From: Bacteroidales bacterium UBA1215
Lineage (GTDB): Bacteria > Bacteroidota > Bacteroidia > Bacteroidales > WCHB1-69
Direction of reading: 5' to 3'
Assembly (NCBI GenBank): GCA_002309475.1
Contig: DBXJ01000003.1
Coordinates: 1-32,939, forward strand
Length of the DNA: 32,939 bases
The notes beneath the pieces were generated by a model, which saw nothing but the letters and a program-made list of their open reading frames with translations, had not been told where the DNA came from and searched no databases. How positions within the stretch are numbered: the stretch's first letter is position 1; every line of letters starts with the position of its first letter. Position numbers and translations under genes: made by a program. Shown here one piece after another: positions 6,606 through 17,100 of this stretch.

Positions 6606-9146
6606 CTATCGAACTAATGTTATAGATCCTGATAAAATTCTTTTTTCTATTCCTGTTAAAGTATATTCATAAACGTCACATGCATAGTAATATACACCAT
6701 CGGAGCATTTGGCTTTGGTGTACATATTGGTGCCATCCCAATTGATATCGGGGTTGGTGGTTTTATAGACTGTTTCTCCCCAGCGATTGAAAATGGTGAT
6801 GTCAATAGATTTGACAAAATCATATTCATAAGGCATAAATAAATCGTTGATGCCATCATTGTTTGGCGTGAAGATATTCGGTAAACGATATCTTGAGCAA
6901 ATATCGGTATCAAAGCAAATTTCATGGCATATATCACTTTCGTTGCCATTGCTGTCTAATGCAGAAACAGAAAAACAGCCTATCACCGATACCGGATTTT
7001 GCAGATTGTAATTGGAAGTATTGTAGTCTACTGAATCAATTTTTTTGTATTGAGAGTTGGTGTTTGGCTTATAATAAATATTAAATTGTTGAATATCGGA
7101 ATCTGTACAAGTGTCAATAGACCAATATAGATAGATATTCTTACAATCGGTATTTCCTTCCACAATAGGGCAACAAGGTGCTTGATTGTCAAATGGAGAA
7201 GCACAAACAATTTCTGAATAGTTGTAAAGAGGTGCAATGATGGAAGAATCGGGATAATAACCCATCGCTAAAATTTTGTAGCAATAATTACTGTCATAAT
7301 CCAAATTCATATCCAAATAACAAGTATCGCTGACAATGGCAATAGAGTCAAAATCGGCAGTTTGTTCATTGTAGCGATAGATGATATATTGCCGGTTGGT
7401 CCATGGCGTATTTGTTGTCCATGACAGCAATAAATTTCTATCAAAAACGGCAATAGACAAAAATACCGATGTGGCAGTGTCAGATGTGCCGATAGATGTT
7501 TCTCCATTGGTTAAATTCAACATTTCTACATAGTATGAAAAATAATTTTCTTCCGTATTTTGTAGCGGATGTCTATATTTTAGAGAATCGGTTCCGTTGA
7601 AAGTTTGCAAAAGTGTAAATGTCTGGTCTTGATTGCTTTTTCCATATAATTTATAACTATATGGTCCCGGATATTGTATCGTATCCAACTCTTTAGGTGC
7701 CAACCATTCAATGTCAATTTCTCCAGACTGGCTGTCAGTAGAAGCAATGCTGTTTTTTGTCAACAAAGGCAGTGTGTTTTTTAATATGGTGCAAGCCTCA
7801 TTGGAAGCATAACTTTCACCTTGGTCTTCAAAATAGGCAGTTACCATGTAGCAATATTCATTAGCTTGCTTTACATTTTCGTCAATATAAGTTGTTGTTA
7901 AGGAGTTGGTAGTGGCAATTTGTTTATAACCGGTATAAGCAGGAACGCCTGTTTCGCAGTGGTCGGGGATGAAACCGTATGGATTGACTTTTCGGTATAT
8001 TTTATAACCTTTTATAAAGGAGTCGCATGGTGTTGGTTGCCATGAAAGAGCGATTGCATTTTCAAAAGGTGTTGCTGTTAAATTTTCCGGAGCAGGGCAT
8101 ACAATGGTGATAGATGTAGTGAAAAGTTTTACTAAATTCACATTGCCGTTGTCAATGGCTTTGAAAGTTACATGATAAGGTTGTTTTCTTACATTGCTGC
8201 AATCTGTATTCCAATTAAAAGTGGAACTGACAGTTCCATTGCCATAAGCTATAGGAAATGTTGCAGGGTTGTTTTGCGAAAATACATCGCCCATAGCCGA
8301 TAGGGTGATGATTTGTGAAGGTGTGTCAGTGGCAGTTACATGAAATGACAATAAAGTGCCGGCATCAATGCAAGTGTCTAATATGGCGCTGATTTCGGGC
8401 GGGTAATTGTCACATGCGGTAATTTCTATTTGCATATCGCGTATCATAGAACTAATTTTTACACCCATGCGAAATTCTTCAATAAGAATGGCAATATTGT
8501 ATTCGCCTTGTACCATAGGACTATCCCAATATAAATCACCGGTAACAGCATCAATGGAAATGCTGTTGCTTGCTAATGGCAGTGTATAGCCGGGAATGGT
8601 ATCGCCATTGTAACCACGGCATGCAACAAGAGAATATGACAAACTATCTCCATCCGGATCTATGGCAACAGGATTGTGATAGTAGGGAATTCCGACACAG
8701 CCAAAATCAATCGGTGGATTGGTTAGCATTGGAGAATTGTTGGGTGTGATAAAATTATTGATAGTGATAATTGTTTCCACATAGAAAGGAATATTCACCG
8801 AATTTGGAATATTGATAATACCTTGATTTCTATTCTGGTCTTCCATAGAAACTATATAAGAACCGGATGCAGGGAAGGTGTGTTGTGTTATATAGATATT
8901 TTGAAAAATTTCGTTGCCGATATTTGTTTTGGAATTTCTTGATATTTGGTTGCTTGTTCCATCCCCCCAATAGATGTCTATGGTGGGTCTGTCTGCTAAA
9001 CTTGCTGTGTAAGTGTAGGTTGTTAAAGTAAATTCGTAGGTAAGACCGGAAATATGTTTGTAGGTAATTTCACCTGCGCGTTCATGCGTAGCATGTGCAC
9101 ATATCCAAGTGCATATCAACAATGTGAAAATGATGAATTTTTTCAT
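6606..9146 (-). CDS. Secreted modular protein with T9SS type B (gliding motility-associated) C-terminal domain
   Basis: This 846-residue protein is predicted to cross the outer membrane by type IX secretion. It has a signal peptide (1-19, ending CAHA), a PKD-like N-terminal part with DIYWGDGTS (57-65), a cadherin-like segment with AIDPDGDSLSYSLV (161-174), a fibronectin type III-like domain starting near 352 (PAPENLTATPFENAIALSW) and further FN3-like repeats. The C-terminal 92 residues (755-846) are the gliding-motility/CHU_C type B sorting domain, recognised by LPNIFTPNNDGINDLF, IFNRWGETVY and the NWDG turn. Its likely place is the cell surface or medium; the ligand is unknown. It has its own promoter-like box upstream and probably drives ribE. 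Confidence 0.9.
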   Translation of the reverse strand: MKKFIIFTLLICTWICAHATHERAGEITYKHISGLTYEFTLTTYTYTASLADRPTIDIYWGDGTSNQISRNSKTNIGNEIFQNIYITQHTFPASGSYIVSMEDQNRNQGIINIPNSVNIPFYVETIITINNFITPNNSPMLTNPPIDFGCVGIPYYHNPVAIDPDGDSLSYSLVACRGYNGDTIPGYTLPLASNSISIDAVTGDLYWDSPMVQGEYNIAILIEEFRMGVKISSMIRDMQIEITACDNYPPEISAILDTCIDAGTLLSFHVTATDTPSQIITLSAMGDVFSQNNPATFPIAYGNGTVSSTFNWNTDCSNVRKQPYHVTFKAIDNGNVNLVKLFTTSITIVCPAPENLTATPFENAIALSWQPTPCDSFIKGYKIYRKVNPYGFIPDHCETGVPAYTGYKQIATTNSLTTTYIDENVKQANEYCYMVTAYFEDQGESYASNEACTILKNTLPLLTKNSIASTDSQSGEIDIEWLAPKELDTIQYPGPYSYKLYGKSNQDQTFTLLQTFNGTDSLKYRHPLQNTEENYFSYYVEMLNLTNGETSIGTSDTATSVFLSIAVFDRNLLLSWTTNTPWTNRQYIIYRYNEQTADFDSIAIVSDTCYLDMNLDYDSNYCYKILAMGYYPDSSIIAPLYNYSEIVCASPFDNQAPCCPIVEGNTDCKNIYLYWSIDTCTDSDIQQFNIYYKPNTNSQYKKIDSVDYNTSNYNLQNPVSVIGCFSVSALDSNGNESDICHEICFDTDICSRYRLPNIFTPNNDGINDLFMPYEYDFVKSIDITIFNRWGETVYKTTNPDINWDGTNMYTKAKCSDGVYYYACDVYEYTLTGIEKRILSGSITLVR

Positions 9147-9171
9147 TCTTACCTAATAATAAAAGAAAACG

Positions 9172-9179
9172 CAAAAATA
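9172..9179 (-). promoter_or_regulatory. -7 box for the T9SS type B protein and ribE
   Basis: The minus strand reads TATTTTTG followed by C, matching TAnnTTTG, and lies 26 bases before the start codon at 9146. The upstream half is covered by an A/T palindrome (9177-9198). Confidence 0.5.
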
Positions 9180-9198
9180 AATAAAATATTTTATTTAT
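9177..9198. repeat. 22-bp perfect A/T palindrome in divergent promoter region
   Basis: A perfect inverted repeat with no spacer is centred between 9187 and 9188, with core AAAATATTTT and arms extended by six matching bases on each side. It lies between the divergent T9SS protein and lipoprotein genes and overlaps the minus-strand -7 box, so it could be an operator. It consists only of A and T in an AT-rich region, so chance is a real possibility. Confidence 0.4.
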
Positions 9199-9230
9199 AA
9201 TGCCGTTATTAATGATAAATCTATAATTTT

Positions 9231-10151
9231 ATGATACGTTGGTCATTTCTTATACTCGTTTTTTCATTGTTGTTGATTGCATGTAACAAAGAAGAAGTTT
9301 TCAATCCTAACAAAAAAATCCAATATGTATTATTGCAAGGTACATCAAGTATGGATACAAGTATGGCATTTATTTATGAAAATGGTTCTATAAGTGAAAT
9401 CCTTTACAAGCAATTAGGTAAAGATTTTTCCATTTCACTTAATAAAAATGGCACCATTGACAAAATTACTTCCAATGTAAATGATGAATACATTTTATTG
9501 ACTTACGATGGAACGTATTTAAATAACATGGAGTTTTATCAAGGCAATCAATTGACAAAAGAAATTCAGGTCGGGAGAAAAGATAAAAATAATAAAATCA
9601 ATAGATTATCATATTATCTGATGGAAAATAAGCAGTCAAAATCAGTGTTTGACAATGTTTTTTTTCCAAGTAGCGATCAATTGATTGTAACGAAAGAAAA
9701 TTTACATAAAAGCACTTCAACACTGGTTATGGTAAGAAATATTACTTATGAAAATGATAATATTTCCAGAGAAAAGGTAATCGACTATGATGGTCAGGAT
9801 TCTATAATAAGATATTCTGTATCATTTACATACGATGATAAAAAGAATCCTTTTTATGGTTTGGCATATCCGATAATGGATTTGTCAGGATATAGCAAAA
9901 ACAATATTTTGACGGCACTTTATACCTTTGACAATGGATATGAAAGATATGACCGAGCCTATTTTTCGCAAAAACATGATTATGAGTACAAAAACAAATA
10001 TCCTTCTTCTCACAATATGGTGCAATATTGCACCTATTCCGATAAGGTAAGTGTTTATGATGAGAATACACAAACCTATCACGATTCTATTTGTGTACGA
10101 TACGAGGGAATATCTGACAAAGTAGTGGAATATTTCTACTATTGCAAATAA
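9231..10151 (+). CDS. Lipoprotein of unknown function
   Basis: This 306-residue protein is not one I can assign to a named family. It has a lipoprotein signal peptide with lipobox LIAC and acceptor Cys18, followed by charged residues (NKEE), so it is probably anchored in the outer or inner membrane. The rest is beta-rich, with many Tyr, Asn and Asp residues and repeated short strands of the type YENDNISREKVIDYDGQ. These suggest a YD-repeat-like or DUF4595-like sheet, but this is only an impression. It is divergent from the T9SS protein at its 5' end. Its stop is one base from the stop of the convergent M23 peptidase gene. It is more AT-rich than the housekeeping genes around it. Confidence 0.8.
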   Translation: MIRWSFLILVFSLLLIACNKEEVFNPNKKIQYVLLQGTSSMDTSMAFIYENGSISEILYKQLGKDFSISLNKNGTIDKITSNVNDEYILLTYDGTYLNNMEFYQGNQLTKEIQVGRKDKNNKINRLSYYLMENKQSKSVFDNVFFPSSDQLIVTKENLHKSTSTLVMVRNITYENDNISREKVIDYDGQDSIIRYSVSFTYDDKKNPFYGLAYPIMDLSGYSKNNILTALYTFDNGYERYDRAYFSQKHDYEYKNKYPSSHNMVQYCTYSDKVSVYDENTQTYHDSICVRYEGISDKVVEYFYYCK

Positions 10152-10152
10152 A

Positions 10153-11097
10153 TTAGGACATTGATTGGTTGATTTCGGATGCTTTTTCTAATATTTCGTT
10201 GTATTCTTCAGGTGTGAGGTCTGCAAAGAAATAATGAATGGGGTCAACTTTTATGCCATTCTTAATCACTTCATAGTGCAGGTGAGTGCCGGAAGAAAGA
10301 CCGGTGCTTCCCATATAACCGATAATTTCTCCGCGTTTTACTTTTTGTCCTGCACGAACACTTTTTTTAGACAGGTGTCCATACAAAGTCTGGTAGCCGT
10401 TGCCATGATTGATAAGTACCATAGTACCATATCCTGACATTCCTTGTACATTGCCGGCGACAGTGCCGTCTGCGGTAGCATAAATAGGGGTGCCTTTTTT
10501 CCCGATAAAATCAACACCTGTATGTCGCCTTAAAATTTTGTAAATAGGGTGGTAGCGGGTGCCAAAACCGGATACCACTACCGGATTTTTTACCGGAGCA
10601 ATGGCAGGAATGCATCTATAAATTTCCTCCTTTTTCTGTGACAATTGCCATAGTTCCTGATAAGATTCTAATTGTTTTTGGGCTTCAAGGGTAAGAATAT
10701 TTGTTTTTACTTTCAAGCGTTCCAACATTTCCTTGTCAGACATATTCTTTGAGTTGGCATAGGCAAATAGTTCTTGATAAGATTTGCTTGTATCAGAAGG
10801 ATTGGCTTCCAAAATATTTCTATAAAGGGCATTGTCTTTTTCTTGAAAATCTTGTACCACATTGAGCATTAAATCCACACGATTTTCCAACTCGCTAATA
10901 GTAGTATTATATTCTTCCAATTTTCTTTTTAATTGTTTTTCTTTTGGAGAATCAAAAAATAAGTTCCATATCACCAAGACAATTGTGGCAAAAGCAATAG
11001 CTGTTACCGCATGCCAAACTATGGTTATAATGTGCTGTTTGGCAGTCTTTTTGTATCGTTCGAACGATAACGATTTTTGGTTAAACTTATATTTCAC
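10153..11097 (-). CDS. Membrane-anchored M23 (LytM) family metallopeptidase
   Basis: This 314-residue protein probably cuts peptidoglycan cross-links in the periplasm. It has a short cytoplasmic N-terminus, one membrane helix (about 22-47), a coiled-coil stalk (about 52-160) and a C-terminal LytM domain (about 172-292). All zinc and catalytic residues are present: H192 and D196 in RHTGVDF, H241 in YGHLS, and H272 and H274 in THLHYEV. The architecture is that of NlpD/MepM-like or bactofilin-associated endopeptidases of Bacteroidota. It lies 57 bases downstream of the giant glucan synthase gene, with no recognisable promoter box in the gap, so the two are probably co-transcribed. Regulation and exact bond specificity cannot be seen. 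Confidence 0.92.
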   Translation of the reverse strand: MKYKFNQKSLSFERYKKTAKQHIITIVWHAVTAIAFATIVLVIWNLFFDSPKEKQLKRKLEEYNTTISELENRVDLMLNVVQDFQEKDNALYRNILEANPSDTSKSYQELFAYANSKNMSDKEMLERLKVKTNILTLEAQKQLESYQELWQLSQKKEEIYRCIPAIAPVKNPVVVSGFGTRYHPIYKILRRHTGVDFIGKKGTPIYATADGTVAGNVQGMSGYGTMVLINHGNGYQTLYGHLSKKSVRAGQKVKRGEIIGYMGSTGLSSGTHLHYEVIKNGIKVDPIHYFFADLTPEEYNEILEKASEINQSMS

Positions 11098-11154
11098 AAT
11101 CTAAAAATTGACAATCAGTAACGTATTACAATCTGTTTTTATTATTTTTTTTGA

Positions 11155-14100
11155 TTAAAACTCAATTCTAATTTTGTGTTCTTGTTGGTCATTGACAAGC
11201 AATACCGTATCTCCTTTTACAACATTTCCGTCTAAATAGAAACCAAGAATATCTGTATTTTGACTATCAGCTTCGGTTCTAATCACGTTGATGAGATAGA
11301 TAGTGTCCATGTATCTGTATTTAAGGTTAAATTCGTTCCAATAGGAAGGAATTTTTGGTCTTAAACGTAATTTGTCACCAAATTTCTGGAATCCGAGCAA
11401 GTATTCCAATCCGGTTTTGTAAGCCCATCCACTGGAGCCGGTATACCATGTCCAGCCACCTCTGCCTACGTGAAGCGGGTTGGCATAAATATCTGCAGCA
11501 ATACAGTATGGTTCCACTTTGTATTTCAATACGTCTGAAATAGTGGTAGTTCGATTAATAGGATTGATCATGGCATAATATTGGTAGGCTTTGTCAACAA
11601 GTCCTTCTTTCAACAATGCCATAATATACCACATGGAAGCATGTGTGTATTGCCCACCATTTTCACGAATTCCTTCCACATAATCCATAATATAGCCGGG
11701 ATTGTTTTTAGAATGTTTGAAAGGTGGTGTCAACAATTTGATGATATTGTGTTCTCTATCCACTAAACGAATTTCTGTTTCACGAATAATGCTCTTCTTT
11801 TGTTCTTCAGTCGCAGTATCGGTCAGCAAACTCCATGATTGGCAAAGTAGGTCAATTTGGCATTCCATATTGTTTCTAGACCCCAATGCATCACCATTAT
11901 CAAAGAAAGCACGTAGAAACCATTGACCATCCCATGCATTTTGTTGGATAGCTGCTGTCAATTTATCAATATGTTCTTTGCAGAAGTCAATATATGATTC
12001 ATCGTGTTGGATAACAGCCACCTCACACATTTTTTTGAGTAAGTCTATCATGAAAAATGCTACCCAAACACTTTCTCCTTTTCCTTTTTCTCCCACACGG
12101 TTCATACCATCGTTCCAGTCGCCACAGCCCATTAACGGTAATCCATGAATGCCATATTGACGAGTGGCTTTGTTGATACATGCTTTTAAGTGCAGATAAA
12201 GAGAATCTTTTTGTTCGCTTGTGTGGAATGAGATGCCTCTTTCGTTTTCGTGTTCATTGAGTTTATCTCCGTCAATATATGGGACTATTTCATTTAAAAT
12301 ATTGTAGTCGCCGGTAATACGCATGTATTCGTAGGTAACATATATTAGCCATAAGTAATCATCAGAGAAGGTGGTTCTTGCTCCGAAATTCATGTCGTCA
12401 TGCCACCAGTGCAATACATCTCCTTCAGGAAATTGATGCGAAGCATGGCGGATAATTTGTTGTCGTGCATATTCCGGGGCGCTATACGAAACACACATTA
12501 CATCTTGTAATTGGTCGCGGAATCCGAAAGCACCACCAACTTGATAGAAACCGGCACGTGCATACAAGCGAGAAGCGTAGGTTTGGTATAAATACCAATT
12601 ATTTAAAACATAATTTAATGATTTGTCAGGGGTGTGTATTTCAAAAACTGATAATTTTCTTTGCCAATAGTCAATAACATATTGTTTTTCTTGCTTAATT
12701 TCATCCATTGTACGCACCGGAATCAGTTCGTTGTCTCTTTCACAACCCAATAGGAATGAAAATTCTTTTTGCGTATTAGCGTCTATATCAATATTGATGC
12801 TGATAGACTTGTTGAAAGGATCGTATATATTCATGTCGGCTACTTGTTCAGTAGAGGACATAAATGCATGACAGTTCGCAAATTTTTTGTCATAAGCATT
12901 TCTAAAATACACTCTGTTGGCCTCTTTATTCCATTCTGCAATCAAATGGCGGGCATTTTTCTCTTCAGTATTTCCTAAAACAATTCTTATAATGAAATCA
13001 ATATCAATATTTTGTTTTTTGTCGGTGAGATTATCTATGCTAACTATATAGTATTTTACCATATCGTTCACCGGTGTGAAAAGACAGATAGAAATTTGGA
13101 AATCGGTAGTCTTCAGGTAGAAGGATGAATATCCTAAACCATGAATACACGATTGTGGAACAAATTTTTGTTTGTTGATAAGAATGATTTCGCTGGCAGG
13201 GTCACTTACCATGTCATTTGACCAAGAAGTTAATTTAAATCCTTGACTGTTAACGGCATAAGTGAATCCACTCATGCTGTTAGTTGTAATGAAACCAAAT
13301 TTTTGATTAGCGATAACATTTGTCCACGGAGTCGGTGTGTCAATTTGGTCGATATAATATTCCTTTCCGTCGTTTAAAAATCCGCCATATCCGTTGTAGT
13401 AAACAAGGTCTTTCGGCTTTTTGTTATCATCAACAGCCGGTAAAACAGGATAGATGGTCTTGTTGGCAATGGATTGAAGTTTTGCATCATTTTCCGATAC
13501 GAGAGCTTCCAAAGATTTGCCTTTATTTGTCTTTAAGGAAAGACGTGCCACAGTTTGGAAAAGTATCATCTCGTCTGCACTGACATCGTCTTCCGAAATG
13601 GTGTAGATATTGCCGATGGCATTGTGGAAATAATTGAAATAGTAAACCTTGTTGACTAAATCTTGAATATGTTTTCGCAAAGTTTGCATGTTGTCGTTTT
13701 TGCGTATCAAGATAATGACATCTAAATAGATGGCTCTTGTTTTGTAAAATTCGTAGGCTTGTAAAATTTCATTGACTAAAATAGAGTCGGAAATGTCATT
13801 TATTTCTACATAGATGATGGGCAAATCGCCAGAAATGCCAAACCGCCATAAATTATTCTGTGTTAAGGTGTTTTGTTTCAATAAATTGATACGTTCTTCA
13901 CCGGTCGGATAAGTTTGGAACAAGTATTTCAACATGGAATTGTATAATTTCATTTGATATCCTTTGAAATTATCTTTTCCGATTTGAATATTGTTGAAGA
14001 CCGTCGCCATTTTGAATGCACTATCTATGGCGATAGGATTGTTATAGGTGTCAATGATGTTCATGAGTTGTTCCACCGATTTTCCGAAGCATACAATTAA

Positions 14101-17100
14101 ATAGGCACTTGTACGAGTTCCCGCGTTCACCACAATATTTCTACGAATGCTCATAATAGGATCCAATGTGGCTCCCAGTGTGCAACTTAAGTTTTTCCTT
14201 TGGGTGATAACACTTGGATTTTGGGTGGTATTGTTTCTGCCAATGAATTGCAAACGAGATGTTTCGTATTCAAATTTTAAATCATTTTCTTCTTCCAACA
14301 ACAGGGTGTTGGCCAAGAAATAGTGTTGGTCGACAGCTGCATGAGAATGCGGTTTGCGTGTGAAAATAAGTGTTTTTTTGTCTGCATCCAAGCTACTTGT
14401 AATGGTGATGCCGTTGAAAGCACGATGAGCTATATCATCACTATTGGGAGCCATAATCACTTCACCGTAGGAAGTGAGTTCCAAAGTGATGTCTTTATTG
14501 GTTGTGTTTTCAAAAGTTATCTTTCTTATTTCGGCATTTTTGTCTTTTATAATAGTAATTTCGGTAGTTGTCACAATACCATCATCATTGCGGATGAATT
14601 TAATTCTGTCGGAAGCAAAAATCACACGATAGTTTTCTGCATGACCATTCAGCGGTGCAAATGTGTTACACCACAATTTGTCGTTGGCAATGTTTCTGAT
14701 ATAAAGGAATAAACCGTAATTTTCGTTGGTGATTTTTCTATATCTGTTCAAGTAGATATTTTCAAAACGACTCATGCCAAGACCTCTGTCGTTGATAACG
14801 ACAGTATAATATCCGTTGGATAAAACGCCCATTTCAGGAATGTCGTGAAGGGTGTCGTATTCTCGAATGTCGTTTTCTTGCTTGGTTTTTGAATATTGAT
14901 AACGTTTAAATTTGGTGATTTTTAAGTCAATATATGGTTTTATTTGTGCTTTTTCTTTCAACAGCAATTCCATAGAACCGATATTTTTATCGTTGTGGAA
15001 ATAATTTTGTATAGAATTGTTTGTCAAATAGTTGGTTAAACTTGCTAAAATCATTCCTTGATGGTGGGCATAGTGGGCTTTTACCACCACTTCATCTTCA
15101 TAGTCGTAGGATTCGTAGAAACCATAGGTGCCATATACGCCTAATTGTTTGAATTTTTGTATGTTTTCATATACAGCTTTGTCTTTAATGCTGATTGTCA
15201 ACAAAGAGCTATATGGAGAAATAACAATACGGTTGGATATGGTATTTTGGAATTTCAGATATGGTACGCCAAAGGCTCTATATTTATAATTTTGAGCGTC
15301 ATCCAATTCATTGTAGCCGGCTTCTGAAATACCCCATGGCAATGCAGGATTGATTTCTTTGATATATTCTCTTTGTGCATAAATGGAAAATGAATAGGTT
15401 TCGTCCATGAGTGTATGACGATATGTTTTCATATAAACCAATGGCATAAAGTATTCAAACAGAGTTCCATACCATGAAGCGATACCCTTGTAATGTTTGA
15501 ATTTGGTAAGTGTTTTGTCCAAGCAGAACCAATGTTTATAGGGCACATCACCTTTGGCAATTGCCAAGAAACTCGTTAAGCGTGCTTCAGAGGCAAAATT
15601 GTTGTAGTGGTAGGGCAACAATCTCTGTTCCATGCGGTTGTAACCGATACTGAATACGTCAATATCATAGTTGTAAAGTTTTTTGAAGTCAGTTTGATCT
15701 ATCAGTCGCATGGTAACTGATATCAATTCGGTTTGGTGCAGTTTTTTCAAAAATTCTTTCACAACATATAAACTTGCCACAAAGTTGCCGCTATCAGCGG
15801 TGGAAACAAAATATGGCGGCAGTTCTTCCAAAGTTTGAATGTTGTACCAATTATATAAATGTCCTTCCCATTTGTTGAGTTTGCAAACCGTTTCCAAAAT
15901 GGAAGCAATTTTACCGATGGCTTCACTTTCTGAAATAAAATTCAATTCATAAGCACAAACTATGCTGACAAGTGAAAAACCGATGTTGGTAGGAGAGGTT
16001 TTGTAGTCAACTTTTTCTTGACGGTTGTCTTGGAAATTGTCCGGTATCAAATAGTTGTTTTCTTCAGAAATATAAGTGTTGAAATATTTCCATGTATCTT
16101 GTGCAATTTGTTTGATTTCTTCTATTTTCTTGTCGTCAAGATGCTGCATTTTGTTAGGGAATTTCTTGCCCAAATGGAACATCAATATCGGTGCAAAGCA
16201 CCAGATGGCAACCAAAATAATAGTAGGCACTAATGCTGCATGATGAAAACCGATAACCAATGCCAACAAAACGATGCTGGTGATGATGTTGGCTTTGAAA
16301 TTTGCAAAATAACTGGGCAGCGTGTTTTTGGTCATTTTTTCTGCTTCCTCAGAGGTAATCCAATTCAGCAGATTTTTGTGGCTGACAAACATTCTGTAGA
16401 GAGCTTTGACAATGGCATCGGTATATAAGAATGCTTCTTTCGGCAGAATAGACAAAACTATAAACGATTTGTAGAAAATGGCGATAATTCCTCGCAACAA
16501 ATTCATATAATAACGAAGATAGAAGTTGTTTTTTCGCTTATAGGTAATTCTGTTGAACAAAAAGAAAAATATAGGTGTAAAAATAACTATTGCTATAATA
16601 AGCAAGAAATACCATGCATTGACAGGAGAAAATACAAATCCGTAAAAAATCAATATCAATATGGCCAAACTGGAAACACTTCGGCGGAGGTTGTCAAATA
16701 TTTTCCATTTGCTGATAAAATTGATAGGATTTTTGATAATTTCTTCCTGTTCGTTCTTGACAGTAGATTTAAGCCATGCAATAATCTGCCAGTCACCACG
16801 AGTCCAACGGTGATGTCGTTTGGCATCGTCCAAATAGTTGTAAGGACTGTCATCCACTAATTCCACATCGTTGATCAAGCCACAGCGAATATGATTGCCT
16901 TCCAATAGGTCATGGCTGAGTATCAAATTGTTAGGAAAACGTCCTTTGAGAATATGTTGGAAGATTTTTAAATCGTAAATACCTTTCCCGCAAAAACTGC
17001 CTTCATCAAAAATATCTTGATATAGTTCAAATGAAGCTGTGGTATAGACATCCAAACCACCTAAACCGGAAAACAATTGTGCATATTTAGATTTGCTGGT

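Noticed and set aside
14323..14712. 129-residue antisense frame inside the glucan synthase gene
   Set aside because: The opposite strand codes for conserved GH94 sandwich sequence; the antisense translation shows no domain or signal.
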